Shown here piece by piece: positions 54,118 through 64,000 of a DNA stretch of 64,000 bases. The DNA comes from Colias croceus (Eukaryota > Arthropoda > Insecta > Lepidoptera > Pieridae): assembly GCF_905220415.1 (NCBI RefSeq), contig NC_059551.1:1188001-1252000 (forward strand), written 5' to 3'. Both the position numbers and the translations under genes were made by a program. The notes beneath the pieces are model-generated. The model was not told the DNA's origin. It saw only the letters and a list, made by a program, of their open reading frames with translations, and made no database searches. Every line of letters starts with the position of its first letter. Within the stretch, counting starts at the first letter, position 1.

Positions 54118-57045
54118 TTAATATAATGATGCAAGAAGATTTTCTGTTGATACGTAGTTTAGAGAATTAAGGTAATTAGTTACGATGATCTTTGCTTTTT
54201 TAGAAGTGCAGTTTTTTATGTTACAATTGGAGCTAATTTTATTATAAATAAATATACCAATAAAAGGATTGAATCGCTTAGCAAAAGAAGTATTTACACG
54301 AACATTTGGTATTTTGTAAATACGCTTTCTCACATAATTCTTGTAATTGGGAGAGGTTATGACCCATTTGTGCGTAGATATAAATTTATCAAGAATAAAA
54401 AGTTGGCGAACTGTAAGAACACTGGCGTCTTTATAAAGGTCAAAAGTAGGATATCTAAAAGGTTTTTGTAACATAGTCTTAAGTACCGCTCGTTGAGCCC
54501 TCTCAATACGAATTAGGTTTGACTTAACGGCGCCTCCCCACGAACCAATGCAGTAAGTAATTAGTGATTGGCATAGCGCGAAATATATAGTTTTGAGTAA
54601 TTTGAAGTCGGCAGATCGGCGGAGTTGCTTCATAATGAAAATGATTTTACGCACGCGATCAGACAGAAGATTTATATGATTCTTAAAACTTAGATTTTGA
54701 TCCACCAAAACCCCTAAGTACTTGGCAACTTCAACTCTTTCAATGTATTGAGGTGCACATTCGTCAGGAGATATATTTATTAAATCGATAAGTGATGGGG
54801 CGGACGCAGCAGTCTTATGAAAGCAGATAAAATTCGTCTTGTCTAGATTCAGGGTCAACAAGTTACGTTCGAGCCAAGAGTTTACCTGTATCATTCCCTG
54901 CCTTGCAGCCAACACTGCCTCATCCCAACTGCCACCGTGAAAAGTGATAGCAGTGTCATCCGCATAACAAAGAATATCAGCATTGCTGAGGGGGAGGTTG
55001 TGAATATCATCCATGTAAAGAATGAAGAGAGTGGGACCCAGGATACTGCCTTGTGGAACACCGTAATTAACTTCTTTCGTGGCACTAACACTCTCTCCAA
55101 TCTTCACACATTGAAGTCTCCCTCTGAGATAACTTTCGAACCATAGCAATGCATGACCCCTGACACCTTTATTATCAAGTTTTCTAAGCAACAGCGGGAT
55201 AGAAACAGTGTCGAAGGCCTTCGCAAGGTCGAGAAAAACACTGAGACATGCGTTTTTGTTGTCCAAATGTGAAGCTACTATAGATGTCAATAGGCTTACA
55301 GCATCTGACGTACTTTTTTGACATCTGAAACCGAACTGACGAGATGATAGAAGATTATTGGACTCTAGAAACTTGGTAAGGCGGGAGTTAACAATTTTCT
55401 CCAGAATTTTCGAAAAAACGCCCAATAGTGATATCGGCCTATAATTATTGGGATTGTCACGAACTCCTGATTTATAAATTGGGCAAACTGCAGCAACCTT
55501 CCAGCTATTAGGGAAAATACCGAGTGAAAGGCTTCGATTATATATTGACGTTAAAGGACATAAAATTTCTTCCCGAATCTGCTTAATTAGTGAATTATTA
55601 AGGCCATCAAGGCCAGGTGATTTTTCATTTCGTATTTGTAAAATAAGGTTTTCAACTTCAGATGTATCCGTTGGACTCAAAAAGAACGATTTTGCTGGGA
55701 TATTGTTCGATTTAATACTAGAAGCCAGCGTGTCTTGAGTAATTTGTAATTTATTTAAAATATTAGTAGCATATGATTCGCCGACTGAGGTAAAATGTTC
55801 GTTACATATATTTAGAGATTCAATAGTTCCATTTTTATTAATATTTAAGAGATCTAAAGACTTATTTTTGTGGCTATCTATGTAACAAATATTTTTAACT
55901 ACATTCCAGAGCTTTTTGGGGTTTCCTACACTAGATTTTAGGATATTGGCTTCATACTCGCGTTTCAGTTTTTTCAACAGATTATTAGTAAAGTTACGAT
56001 AACGGTGGTATACGTGGAGTAATACTGTATCGAGAGGGTTTCGTTTGACTCGAATGTGAAGACGATCTCTGTGGCGTATGCAACGCAAAAGACCGGGTGT
56101 TATCCACGGCTTTAAAATATATTTTGACCTGGAACAATGAATTTTTTGAGTATGTTTATGAATAATTGTAAGTAGTGTTTCTGTAAATGTCTCAACCAAA
56201 ACATGTATATCACTTATAGCCATAACCTCGGACCAATTCACTTTTTTTAGGTCGTTTTTGATGAGATCTATATTTCTTTTAAACATAAACATTTTTGGTG
56301 TATGAGTTTTTATCTTCCCTAGTCTCATGCCAACCATGACAGTATCGTGATCTGTTATATCAGTTCCACAAACTAATCCCACAACAGCTTTGTTCGTTTT
56401 AACAAAAATATGATCGAGACACGCCCCTTCTCTTGTAGGCTGTGTAATCGCGGGAACAAGACCAAATTCTGCTAAGATACATAAATAATCATACCACCAG
56501 GAGTTTGCAGACTGTGCCAAAATGTCAATGTTAATATCACCCGCCAAAACCAAATATTGAAAATTTAGTGTTGTAAGGTGCATGTGTAAAGAACCAAGAA
56601 AAATTGAAGGATTTCTGAAGGACGGGGAGCGATAAATACCTAATATGCACGTTTTTTCATCCAGAACAAGCTGCAAACAATTTGCATCGTCGATTAAAGG
56701 TTCCGACACTGAAACGCTCAGGGTACTCCGTACATAAGCCACAACTCCACCGTTTTGGTTAATGAACTTGTTGGTTTTATATGCAGAGTAATTAGGTAGT
56801 ATAGGAATTTGCAAGAGATCATTGAGCCAACATTCAGTGAGTATAATAACATCATACACTATATTTAAGCGTTTTAATGCTACAATTAAACTATCAAAGT
56901 TTTTATTTATGCTGCGAATATTTAACGAGAAAATTTTTAAATTATATTCACTTGTAAGATAAGTTCTGCATGATTCAAGGTTAGAAACAGTGTTACATTT
57001 TATTTTATACGAATCTAAGTCTGTTGCAATGTTATTCACAGCCAT
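54118..57045 (-). CDS. LINE ORF2: AP endonuclease and reverse transcriptase, CR1/Jockey assemblage
   Basis: Complete 975-codon frame. Endonuclease blocks: SLNIRSI at 40-46, TECW at 70-73, GDINID at 169-174, CLDHIF at 209-214 and TDHD at 231-234, covering the metal- and phosphate-binding residues expected for an APE-type nicking domain. RT blocks: NYRPISLL at 534-541, FLDLAKAFD at 604-612, YGVPQGS at 661-667 and YADD at 694-697. The protein would nick the target and prime cDNA synthesis on the nicked end. The start is the first ATG after the spacer and precedes the endonuclease by about 35 residues, which is usual. It follows ORF1 by 401 bp. No stop, frameshift or lost catalytic residue was seen, so the copy may be competent. 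It is diverged from LINE 1 and LINE 2 and is a separate family. Confidence 0.95.
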   Translation of the reverse strand: MAVNNIATDLDSYKIKCNTVSNLESCRTYLTSEYNLKIFSLNIRSINKNFDSLIVALKRLNIVYDVIILTECWLNDLLQIPILPNYSAYKTNKFINQNGGVVAYVRSTLSVSVSEPLIDDANCLQLVLDEKTCILGIYRSPSFRNPSIFLGSLHMHLTTLNFQYLVLAGDINIDILAQSANSWWYDYLCILAEFGLVPAITQPTREGACLDHIFVKTNKAVVGLVCGTDITDHDTVMVGMRLGKIKTHTPKMFMFKRNIDLIKNDLKKVNWSEVMAISDIHVLVETFTETLLTIIHKHTQKIHCSRSKYILKPWITPGLLRCIRHRDRLHIRVKRNPLDTVLLHVYHRYRNFTNNLLKKLKREYEANILKSSVGNPKKLWNVVKNICYIDSHKNKSLDLLNINKNGTIESLNICNEHFTSVGESYATNILNKLQITQDTLASSIKSNNIPAKSFFLSPTDTSEVENLILQIRNEKSPGLDGLNNSLIKQIREEILCPLTSIYNRSLSLGIFPNSWKVAAVCPIYKSGVRDNPNNYRPISLLGVFSKILEKIVNSRLTKFLESNNLLSSRQFGFRCQKSTSDAVSLLTSIVASHLDNKNACLSVFLDLAKAFDTVSIPLLLRKLDNKGVRGHALLWFESYLRGRLQCVKIGESVSATKEVNYGVPQGSILGPTLFILYMDDIHNLPLSNADILCYADDTAITFHGGSWDEAVLAARQGMIQVNSWLERNLLTLNLDKTNFICFHKTAASAPSLIDLINISPDECAPQYIERVEVAKYLGVLVDQNLSFKNHINLLSDRVRKIIFIMKQLRRSADFKLLKTIYFALCQSLITYCIGSWGGAVKSNLIRIERAQRAVLKTMLQKPFRYPTFDLYKDASVLTVRQLFILDKFISTHKWVITSPNYKNYVRKRIYKIPNVRVNTSFAKRFNPFIGIFIYNKISSNCNIKNCTSKKAKIIVTNYLNSLNYVSTENLLASLY

Positions 57046-57446
57046 TAAAAATAATAATTGTTAAAATCCATTTGAGTATTAATTTCATGTGTTGGGAAAA
57101 AAGTGAAAATAATTTTTTAAAAATGTAAATAATATTTTTTCTCGCCTGATGATAATATTGTAGCAAATTTGTGTATGTACAAAACTGCATTAATAATATA
57201 TTATAAATTTCTTTAGCATAAATTAATATGAGATAATATAATAATTTATGTTTATAATAAATATAATAAAATAAATACATATAAAAATAAATTATAGATT
57301 GTAATATATACATCAATAGTTTAAATAGTACAAAGTTATACACGGTTAACATATTATGTCGATGAAAATATAAGACAAACAGGGTTCTAATTGAACAATA
57401 ATTAAGACTTTTACAATTGAAAGATAATGAATCAATAATTTTATCA
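57046..57446 (-). other. AT-rich ORF1-ORF2 spacer with a long open frame
   Basis: Extremely AT-rich, yet one frame (57032-57613, 193 codons, different from both ORF frames) runs open from inside ORF1 to just past the ORF2 start. Its unique part is rich in Tyr, Ile and Leu and would be membrane-like. It is unusually long for such composition but has no homolog I recognise. Confidence 0.5.
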
Positions 57447-58472
57447 CTACGGCTGACTAGGGACGTGTTTGTCTGTGTTAAAAATATTGGCAAGAACTTC
57501 TCGCGACCGGATATGAATTGCGCTTTTCCCTTCGCGCTGTCTAACATAAACGTTTCCGTTACTGCACCAACAGAAGGCATAGCCGAAATTCTTATATAGA
57601 CTTCGAGCCTCACGAAATAGAATTCGATTATCTTTGGTTAACCTTTCGTTTATATAAATCTTACAGGCATCTCCGGGTAAATTAAAATCTGCACTGCTAA
57701 TGTTTTTTCTTGATTTTGCGGCTTTCAATATCTCGTCGCGCTTCGAGCGGCGAAGAAATCGAACAACAACGGGACGGGATAGCTTATTGGTATTGTCAGG
57801 GCCCTTCTCCTTCGAAATACGGGGACCCACTCGCATTGCCCAGTCTATGTCTACATCGCTTAGTTCCACGCCGACTTTTCGAGCCGCTAATAATATAATA
57901 TGATGAAGGTTTTCGTGAGAAGTCTCCGGGATACCGGCTAATTCAATTTCATTACGTAGATGTTGTTGCGCTTGTAGGTTTAATTCGCATTGAAGATTGG
58001 ATATAGTGACTTTCAGGTCATCAATCTGCCTAGAGTTACATTCCAATAGCTTGATACGCGATTCGCTTGTATTAACCTTCTCCTCTAGTTTATCAAGGCG
58101 CTCGTTACAAATTATCAACGATTGAGTGGCGTCTTCTAATTTCAGCTTGACGGAGGAAAGTTCCTGGGTCAGACGACGAATTTCGGTAGTGAGTTCCTTT
58201 ACGTCTTCACCCGTCACTGTCGCAGCGGACGTATCTTTTTTACGCATCGTAATAAAATGAGAGTCGCTAGTGCACCTCACCGGGGTATTGCTATTATCAC
58301 CCCCTCTCTTTTGGGCCGAAGAGCAGTTAGGGCACTCCCATATGTTTTTTTGTTCTGCGGATAATCCACTCACATTAATACATAATGGACAGAATTTTTT
58401 TCCACAGTCCGCAGACGAACATTTGACGAAGTTGTTATCTTTAAAAGATTTAAGGCAACCGGAGCACTTCAT
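57447..58472 (-). CDS. LINE ORF1: PHD-type zinc finger, coiled coil, FP-like C-terminal half
   Basis: 341 codons. Residues 3-50 hold eight cysteines in CxxC-x11-C-x4-C-x4-CxxC-x15-CxxC spacing, a PHD/RING-like finger. Residues about 88-170 are a heptad-rich coiled coil (ELTTEIRRLTQELSSVKLK...). Residues 172-260 contain RNEIELAGIPE and RPVVVRFLRRSKRDEIL, a pattern shared by many insect LINE ORF1 proteins and by the FP-type family of insect viruses. The protein is expected to trimerise through the coil, bind element RNA and form the RNP with ORF2. The start is the first ATG after the GC-rich 5' UTR. The link to the FP family is from recalled motif style, not a search. Confidence 0.9.
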   Translation of the reverse strand: MKCSGCLKSFKDNNFVKCSSADCGKKFCPLCINVSGLSAEQKNIWECPNCSSAQKRGGDNSNTPVRCTSDSHFITMRKKDTSAATVTGEDVKELTTEIRRLTQELSSVKLKLEDATQSLIICNERLDKLEEKVNTSESRIKLLECNSRQIDDLKVTISNLQCELNLQAQQHLRNEIELAGIPETSHENLHHIILLAARKVGVELSDVDIDWAMRVGPRISKEKGPDNTNKLSRPVVVRFLRRSKRDEILKAAKSRKNISSADFNLPGDACKIYINERLTKDNRILFREARSLYKNFGYAFCWCSNGNVYVRQREGKSAIHIRSREVLANIFNTDKHVPSQP

Positions 58473-58690
58473 ATTAACTTAATAATAGTAAACTGTGACG
58501 CCGCGATTTTTTACAATATACTTCCGTGTCAGTTCTGCGGAGGCTTATCTTTGCCGTGCGTCGAGTCGTAGCCAATGACTAACGGCAAGCGGCCGCACGG
58601 AGATGTCACCCGGTCGCTCACAGGACTTACGTGCGGTAATCGCTTGCACGGAGATGCTGCCGCAGAACACTACCCGACACTTTATTACTT

Positions 58691-59216
58691 GCGAAAAGAA
58701 TTACTTTACTCACTAAATTGATTGAAATTATATATATAATTGCACTAAATACTTGTTGCACTGTTCTTGTTCGTTCACAAAGAGTTTATTTTAGAAAAAT
58801 ATTATAGAGAAAACTTGTTTAAACAAACTTTTACAGCACTAAATAATTATTAAATACGGAGCTTACACAAAGACCAAGTTAACGATTTGACCGAGGATCT
58901 AATCTATAAAACTAAACATGTAATGCTTTGGGGTAAAACCTGTCAATTACTTGTTATGGAATAAATAAATAAATAAATAGTCTCGACATGTTCAGCAGCA
59001 TTTCAACGGCATTTTTGAAGCCTATCGATTTTTATATCTCAAAGATATAATATCATTGATTTAAATACAGCAACAAAAGGTTTACAAGTACAAGTAAGAT
59101 CAGTATGTTAGATGTATGGTGGTAGTGTTCTAAAATAAAAAATAAGCCTATTTACATCATTATTATGCCGACGATAATAATTAAAGGGTTTCTATAACAA
59201 GTCAATAACTGCGTTA
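58691..59216. other. Unassigned AT-rich spacer
   Basis: No repeat or gene recognised. Confidence 0.5.
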
Positions 59217-59463
59217 AAAACAACCGACTTCAAACTAGCACTTGCAACATTTACAAATACAGACAAAAATGCTCATAAAATGAAAACTACTGGGCTTAAC
59301 CGAATAAAATTTTTATGGGACCAATTCGACACCATCCCGCATCGAACTAAAAAAGAATCACGTAAATCGGTTCAGAAACCTCGGAGTAATCGGTGTACAT
59401 ACATAAAAAAAAAACATTCCGGCCGAATTGATAACCTCCTCCTTTTTTTGAAGTCGGTTAAAA
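59217..59463 (+). mobile_element. AACCGACTTC-TIR MITE, copy 4
   Basis: AACTGCGTTAAAAACAACCG start and TTTTTTTGAAGTCGGTT end, with the conserved interior around GACACCATCCCGCATCGAAC. Confidence 0.85.
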
Positions 59464-59718
59464 AGTATAATTGAATTAGTCCGATATAGAAAACTGAATA
59501 GGAATTAAAATACTAGGCTTTTGCCACTATACTAGATGTCATATCACACGAATCGATCGGTGGTCTAAATTCATCCCCATTCAAGATTCTCACCTATAGG
59601 TACCGCAATGAAACATATATGATTCAAATCTGCATAATAATACGAAAACAACGATATATGTATATTTTGAGAACACTCTAAATTGAGGACGAGAATACGG
59701 CCTTCTCTATTACTTCTA

Positions 59719-59906
59719 CTAGCTGCGCCCTGTGGTTTTATCTGGATTGCTCCACTCCTTTTGGTCTTAGCGTGATGATATATGCCTTTATCTTTAAATG
59801 GGCTATTTAAAACTGAAATACTTATTCAAATCGGACCCGTAGTTCCTGATATTAGCACGGTCAACCAAACAAACGAACTCAGCTTTATAATACATATTGG
59901 TATAGA
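59719..59906 (-). mobile_element. Helitron-like element, family HB, diverged
   Basis: CTAGCTGCGCCCTGTGGTTT at the left, CTTTATAATACATATTGGTA-TAGA at the right; same order as other HB copies but with more substitutions. Confidence 0.65.
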
Positions 59907-60577
59907 TTTCTAGGAATATGAAAGTGATGAAAAGATTTCTATTTTCATAGGCACCACAAAACCATAATATTGATGTAGTTAAGCCTCTAAGAACATCGGG
60001 ATAATTCGGTCAGGAAGATTATTTTAATTCATCCGCAAATAAATGCGGGGTCGAGTGTATGTTATATTATATCTATGTATGTATATATGTCAGAGAATTT
60101 AAATAACTCTCCATAATTAATTATAGTTAGGTAGATATGTGAAATAATATTAAATAATGACTCAGTGCGCACACCTTGCGCGGTCGATGGTAGTACCGAG
60201 ACTATATCATCGAGCTACTGACTCAAGGAATAAACCATAGCATGGCCCGACACCCCATGCATTTCATATCAATTGAATATCAACACTATGTTGTACACCA
60301 TAGAGTTCATTATAATAGGAAGGTATAGCCACATAACAACTACTATGTTATAATTCTCTCACACGGCCATTCTGACAACGAGCGCGTTCTCGCGCGAACA
60401 TTCGACTAGTAATTTTGCGAGATAACTTACTGCGTTGCTATTTCATTTGTTGTATTCAAACTCTTTTCCCTTCACGGTTTGTAACTTTTCACACCGACTC
60501 ACAAATTATTACTCATCATCGTCATCATCGGTGATATCAACAACGGCTACTGTCGCCTAAAGACGAAGCTTTGAATG
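59907..60577. other. Unassigned spacer
   Basis: Contains CpG-rich GAGCGCGTTCTCGCGCGAAC near 60380 but no recognised repeat or gene. Confidence 0.45.
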
Positions 60578-61255
60578 TATTGTGTGTGTGTATTATATTG
60601 TAAGTGTAGAGCTCTGAACAAATACTGGAACTACATGCAGCGCGGAGCCTGACATGTACTGTAGTCACATGAAGCGCAATGCTTCGCACAAAATCTGGAA
60701 CTACATACAGCTTAAAGCTACCCACAACAACAGGAACTACACGAAGCGCGAAGCTTCCAATGTACTGTGATCACAAGGAGCGCAATGCTACCCATAACAT
60801 CTGGAACTACATGCAGCGCGGAGCCTGCCATGTACTGTGATCACAAGGGGCGCAATGCTACCCATAACATCTGGAACTACATGCAGCGCGGAGCCTGCCA
60901 TGTACTGGTGTGTGTGTATTATAATGTAAATGTAGAGCTCTGAACAAATACTGGAACTACATGCAGCGCGGAGCCTGACATGTACTGTAGTCACATGAAG
61001 CGCAATGCTTCGCACAAAATCTGGAACTACATACAGCGCGGAGCCTCATATGTACTGTGACTACAAGGAGCTTAAAGCTACCCACAACAACTGGAACTAC
61101 ACGAAGCGCGAAGCTTCCAATGTACTGTGATCACAAGGAGCGCAATGCTACCCATAACATCTGGAACTACATGTAGCGCGGAGCCTGCCATGTACTGTGA
61201 TCACAAGGAGCGCAAGCGCTACCCACAACTACACGAAGCGCGGAGCTTCCAATGT
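60578..61255 (+). repeat. 70-bp satellite-like tandem array with a higher-order step
   Basis: Units of about 70 bp contain GGAACTACATGCAGCGCGGA, CATGTACTGTGATCACAAGG and GCGCAATGCTACCCA; CTGGAACTAC recurs at 60801 and 60871. A different segment, GTGTGTATTATA...GTAGAGCTCTGAACAAATAC, occurs twice (about 60588 and 60908), dividing the array into two higher-order blocks. Minus-strand frames running through it are repeat products. Confidence 0.9.
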
Positions 61256-61446
61256 ACAATATGACATACACGCCTTGCTATGTCAAACACAGAGCTATTA
61301 TTGAGCTATTAAAGTGTGGTGTGCATGTGTGTTATGAAACTTTTGTGTAATACTTAGATTAACTATACGGAATTATGTAACAACCGAGGAAATAAATAGG
61401 TAAAAATAATAAAATAAAACAAAAATAAAAATATACGGAGTATTTA

Positions 61447-61572
61447 TTTTTTTTTTACAATACTTTATTGTACAAAACAATGTAAGAAAATCTAGTACAA
61501 ACTTATAAGGTAAAAATATTTTGCACAATATGCGGCCTTATTGCTACACAGCAATCTCTGCCAGGCAACTTG
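61447..61572 (-). mobile_element. LINE 3'-tail fragment, AAGGCCGCC family, copy 3
   Basis: Minus-strand TTGCCTGGCAGAGATTGC, stem-loop ATTGCT-GTGT-AGCAAT at 61540-61555, then AAGGCCGCA, an ACAATAAAGTATTG signal region and a poly-A tail at 61447-61456. Confidence 0.7.
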
Positions 61573-63624
61573 CAAATTACTGGAAGTAAGGAGTAACATT
61601 TGTGGAATACATTTTTATTCATTGGCTCACTTTCCAACTGCTTAGATGAATTTGGAAGTTCTTGACACAATTATGTACTGAGCATGGCCTCCAGTTTGAG
61701 GCTCGATTCGATACCTCTCGTTATCGCAAAGTCTATAATCTCATAATTTTGTATGGACTGGAGAACTTTTCTCCTAACTTAGTAATTAACATCGTATGAC
61801 ACGCCATCAATTTGTCGTCCAGTGACATATTTAGTGTATTTACAGGAATACACAAAACCACCTTGCACTTATAACTTGATGTATACTAACAACGTATAAT
61901 AAATACTTTACGGGGCAGAGTAACAGCTAATAATTAATTTACGAGGACTGAACCCGGTTCTAAAGTCGCACCAACTTCCATATCATTTACCACTACCGAC
62001 AATATCACATTCTCATAGTCTACCTTCAGACAATTCAATAATCATAAAATGACCGTCAAAACAAGTAAAATAGTATTGATGTTACAATCGGCTTTTCTTT
62101 CTTACTAACACAAAATCATCAACATTTAACAGACGTGCAATTGCTCGTCCATTCTGACTTTTGCGTTATTTCTAATTTCAAACAGGTTAACTACTAAAGT
62201 GTTGACACTCGTACTAAATCATTATAACGCAGTGGTCTTGCAGCCTATAGACAATTGCAATGGGCTGTCGCCTGTGCTGTGCGTTTCTTATAAACAATAC
62301 AATTCAAAGTAAGTTGAATTTCGCCAATAACTGAAGAATACCATCATCTAGGTTCATGATTTTCAGCGATACTGAAACAATGAACTTAAGAACAGACATA
62401 AAACCTTTTAAAATAACCCGTTAGCGCAACTCAACCCGCTTGTAATTTTGTAAAACTCAAAAGAACACTGCCAACTCAAGTCTATGAGTTCGCTACCTGC
62501 GAATGACGTAGCTTGATCGGCTACTATTCCTTTCAGCGCACAACAAAAACAAAGCGCTTAACATGCTCTTTTTTTTTTTTTTTTAAGACACATTTTTAAC
62601 AGGAGCTAGGTGAAAATATTAACCAATAAATGCGTCAACAATTACCAATGGGCATTTTATACTGCTACTCGTAAGTGCCATTCGTATCGATGGTTATGTA
62701 TGGTTCTGATACATTTTCTATCGGATGTCAAGTCAACTGTCTAGCTCTAGAGGGCCTTTTATTAACTTTGCAATCTAAAAACGTTCAATGTACGTTCTAA
62801 CGAACTAAGTACACAAAGTTTGCAGGTTTTTCCAAACTAAAATGTTTCAAATAAGTAATCATGAAATGATTGTATCAATAAATGATTGATAACACTTCGT
62901 TTGCACCAAACAAAAGAAAATGTCTATACAGCAAGCATTTTTTAAATCGTATGTGACACCTTAAATTTAAATCAATAATATCATTTTATCGGCTTCAATT
63001 ACTTTACTTATGTTCGGATCTAAGTTGTTCGGCTTGTAGTCGTCGCGAATCTTTACTATTTTTGCCCAAATTGAACATTATGTGAAGACAACTAGTTTCT
63101 ACTAATAAAATCTACACGCGGTATTCTTGGACCCTTGCGTAGGTACCGACTTCGAAATCAAAAGCTTGTATGTAAGCCCATCATCTATGAACACGAGGAG
63201 AAAGTATTTTTCTTATGACATGATGCTTTGAGACTATTTCAGTCTGTTATTATTCTAAAATGTTAACGCTTAATAGATTATGCTCGAGGCCTTCTTAAAT
63301 CTTATAACTCTATTTAATAACTATGATAACAACTTTCTGTGTCAGTGATTCTTTGATAATATTCGATTTTTAAGTTGATCATTACTTTCTTGTAGGAAAA
63401 CTGAACCACTATTAATCTATTGAACAAACTGGAATCTGTTTGTACTTCAACAACGAGCTTTGTCCGAAAATCGTCAATAAAGAAGCAGAAATCTTTTTTT
63501 TTATCATTCTAAAATATTTCGCGAACTTAAACGTTCTTTTGACAATAATGCTTCAGCAAGAGCCTTATTTTTTTTTATCTGAAAAGTCTACCATTCGATG
63601 TTATGAAACCTTGTGGTGAACTAT
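61573..63624. other. Unassigned sequence, possibly a decayed retroelement
   Basis: Slightly less AT-rich than the spacers. Minus-strand translation gives scattered pieces 20-35 codons long between stops and frameshifts, but none is firmly recognisable. Confidence 0.3.
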
Positions 63625-64000
63625 TCAATGTTGCAACAGCAACTTGCATTTATTCCAATTAAATGAAAACTCTGCGCAAGCGAGACTTTCAATATTCTTT
63701 TTAAACAAAAGAATGTAACCTCTTATGATTTTAAAACTCGAGAACATCGTTGATAATAAAAAAGTAGCTATGAAGTCACGTAATTTATCTAGTCCTTGGC
63801 CAACAACAAGGGTATTACAAAACCTTATCAATGTTGAAAGAACTGTAGATTGTGCTAGGGTTGTATTCCTTGTGAATTTGTTATTCCCATTTCACAAAAT
63901 TTGTGCTTTACTTTCAATAATGGATCTCACACGATGAACATCATTAAAATCATTTAAATCCGTGTCTATAGATTCAAAATTATTGTCCGCAATAACAAAT
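63625..64000 (-). pseudogene. Degenerate open frame running off the right edge
   Basis: A minus-strand frame is open for about 125 codons from the window edge except for one TGA near 63896. It starts FVIADNNFESIDTDLND and contains NTLVVGQGLDKLRDF. No domain is recognised. Together with the coding-like debris to the left it could be the edge of an old retroelement or a broken gene, or chance. Confidence 0.3.

Larger units (their letters stand above)
53681..58690 (-). mobile_element. LINE 3: apparently full-length non-LTR retrotransposon
   Basis: Minus strand: 5' UTR with a GC-rich part (58500-58690), ORF1, a 400-bp AT-rich spacer, ORF2, a 3' UTR stem-loop (53823-53850) and an (ATGAAAA)n-complement tail at 53681-53710. 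Both frames are open. The 5' boundary is approximate because no TSD could be identified by eye. Confidence 0.88.

Noticed and set aside
60578..61255. 70-bp units as repeat-spacer structure or a coding gene
   Set aside because: The whole unit repeats, no unique spacers; frames follow the repeat.
61880..61980. Aspartic-protease-like fragment
   Set aside because: The catalytic DTG/DSG is absent and the flanks are full of stops; too weak to annotate.

Overview
The window is AT-rich eukaryotic DNA that looks like intergenic or intronic sequence from a moth or butterfly (Lepidoptera). This rests on the repeat fauna: many short Helitron-like elements with TC/CTAG ends and a GCGGGCGAAGCCGCGGGC-type terminal hairpin, tRNA-headed SINEs with perfect A and B boxes, PHD-finger LINEs of the CR1/Jockey assemblage, TTAA-flanked piggyBac-like elements and 8-bp-TSD hAT-like elements. 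I found no convincing host protein-coding exon, no cellular tRNA or rRNA gene and no CRISPR array.

Layout. 1-900: minus-strand start of an LTR retrotransposon (BEL/Pao-like gag, primer-binding-site-like motif, LTR end), then the first copy of a small TIR family. 0.9-7.9 kb: Helitron-like copies, two more TIR families and a short 5S-rRNA-like segment. 7.9-9.0 and 17.1-18.2 kb: two oppositely oriented copies of a roughly 1.1-kb element with 8-bp TSDs, each carrying a 12-bp minisatellite that stays open in several frames. 11.2-12.3 kb: another 8-bp-TSD element with nested insertions. 12.9-19.7 kb: three SINEs. 22.6-24.1 kb: 5'-truncated LINE. 26.6-27.6 kb: piggyBac-like element. 30.2-32.3 kb: a G-rich Harbinger-like MITE and a MITE cluster with a near-perfect 290-bp fold-back. 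33.1-33.5 kb: GC-rich TIR element. 36.4-38.6 kb: a four-deep nest of transposons. 41.0-43.0 and 43.6-45.3 kb: TTAA-flanked insertions, the second splitting a Helitron. 47-49 kb: Harbinger-like MITE, LINE tail, CCCGACTGC-TIR element and a Helitron. 49.7-52.9 kb: 5'-truncated LINE. 53.7-58.7 kb: a LINE with both ORFs open. 60.6-61.3 kb: 70-bp satellite. 61.4-64 kb: LINE tail, then mostly unassigned sequence.

The only genes are those of mobile elements. The most complete unit is the LINE at 53.7-58.7 kb: ORF1 (PHD-type finger, coiled coil, FP-like RNA-binding C-terminal half) and ORF2 (APE endonuclease plus reverse transcriptase) on the minus strand, the pair needed for target-primed reverse transcription. 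Three LINEs here carry a stem-loop about 90-115 bp before their simple-repeat tails. Its paired arms differ between copies while an ACAGG...CCTAG core is kept. A second LINE family shows compensatory changes in a different 3' hairpin. These, the fold-back MITE and the minisatellite hAT-like family are the observations most worth a second look.
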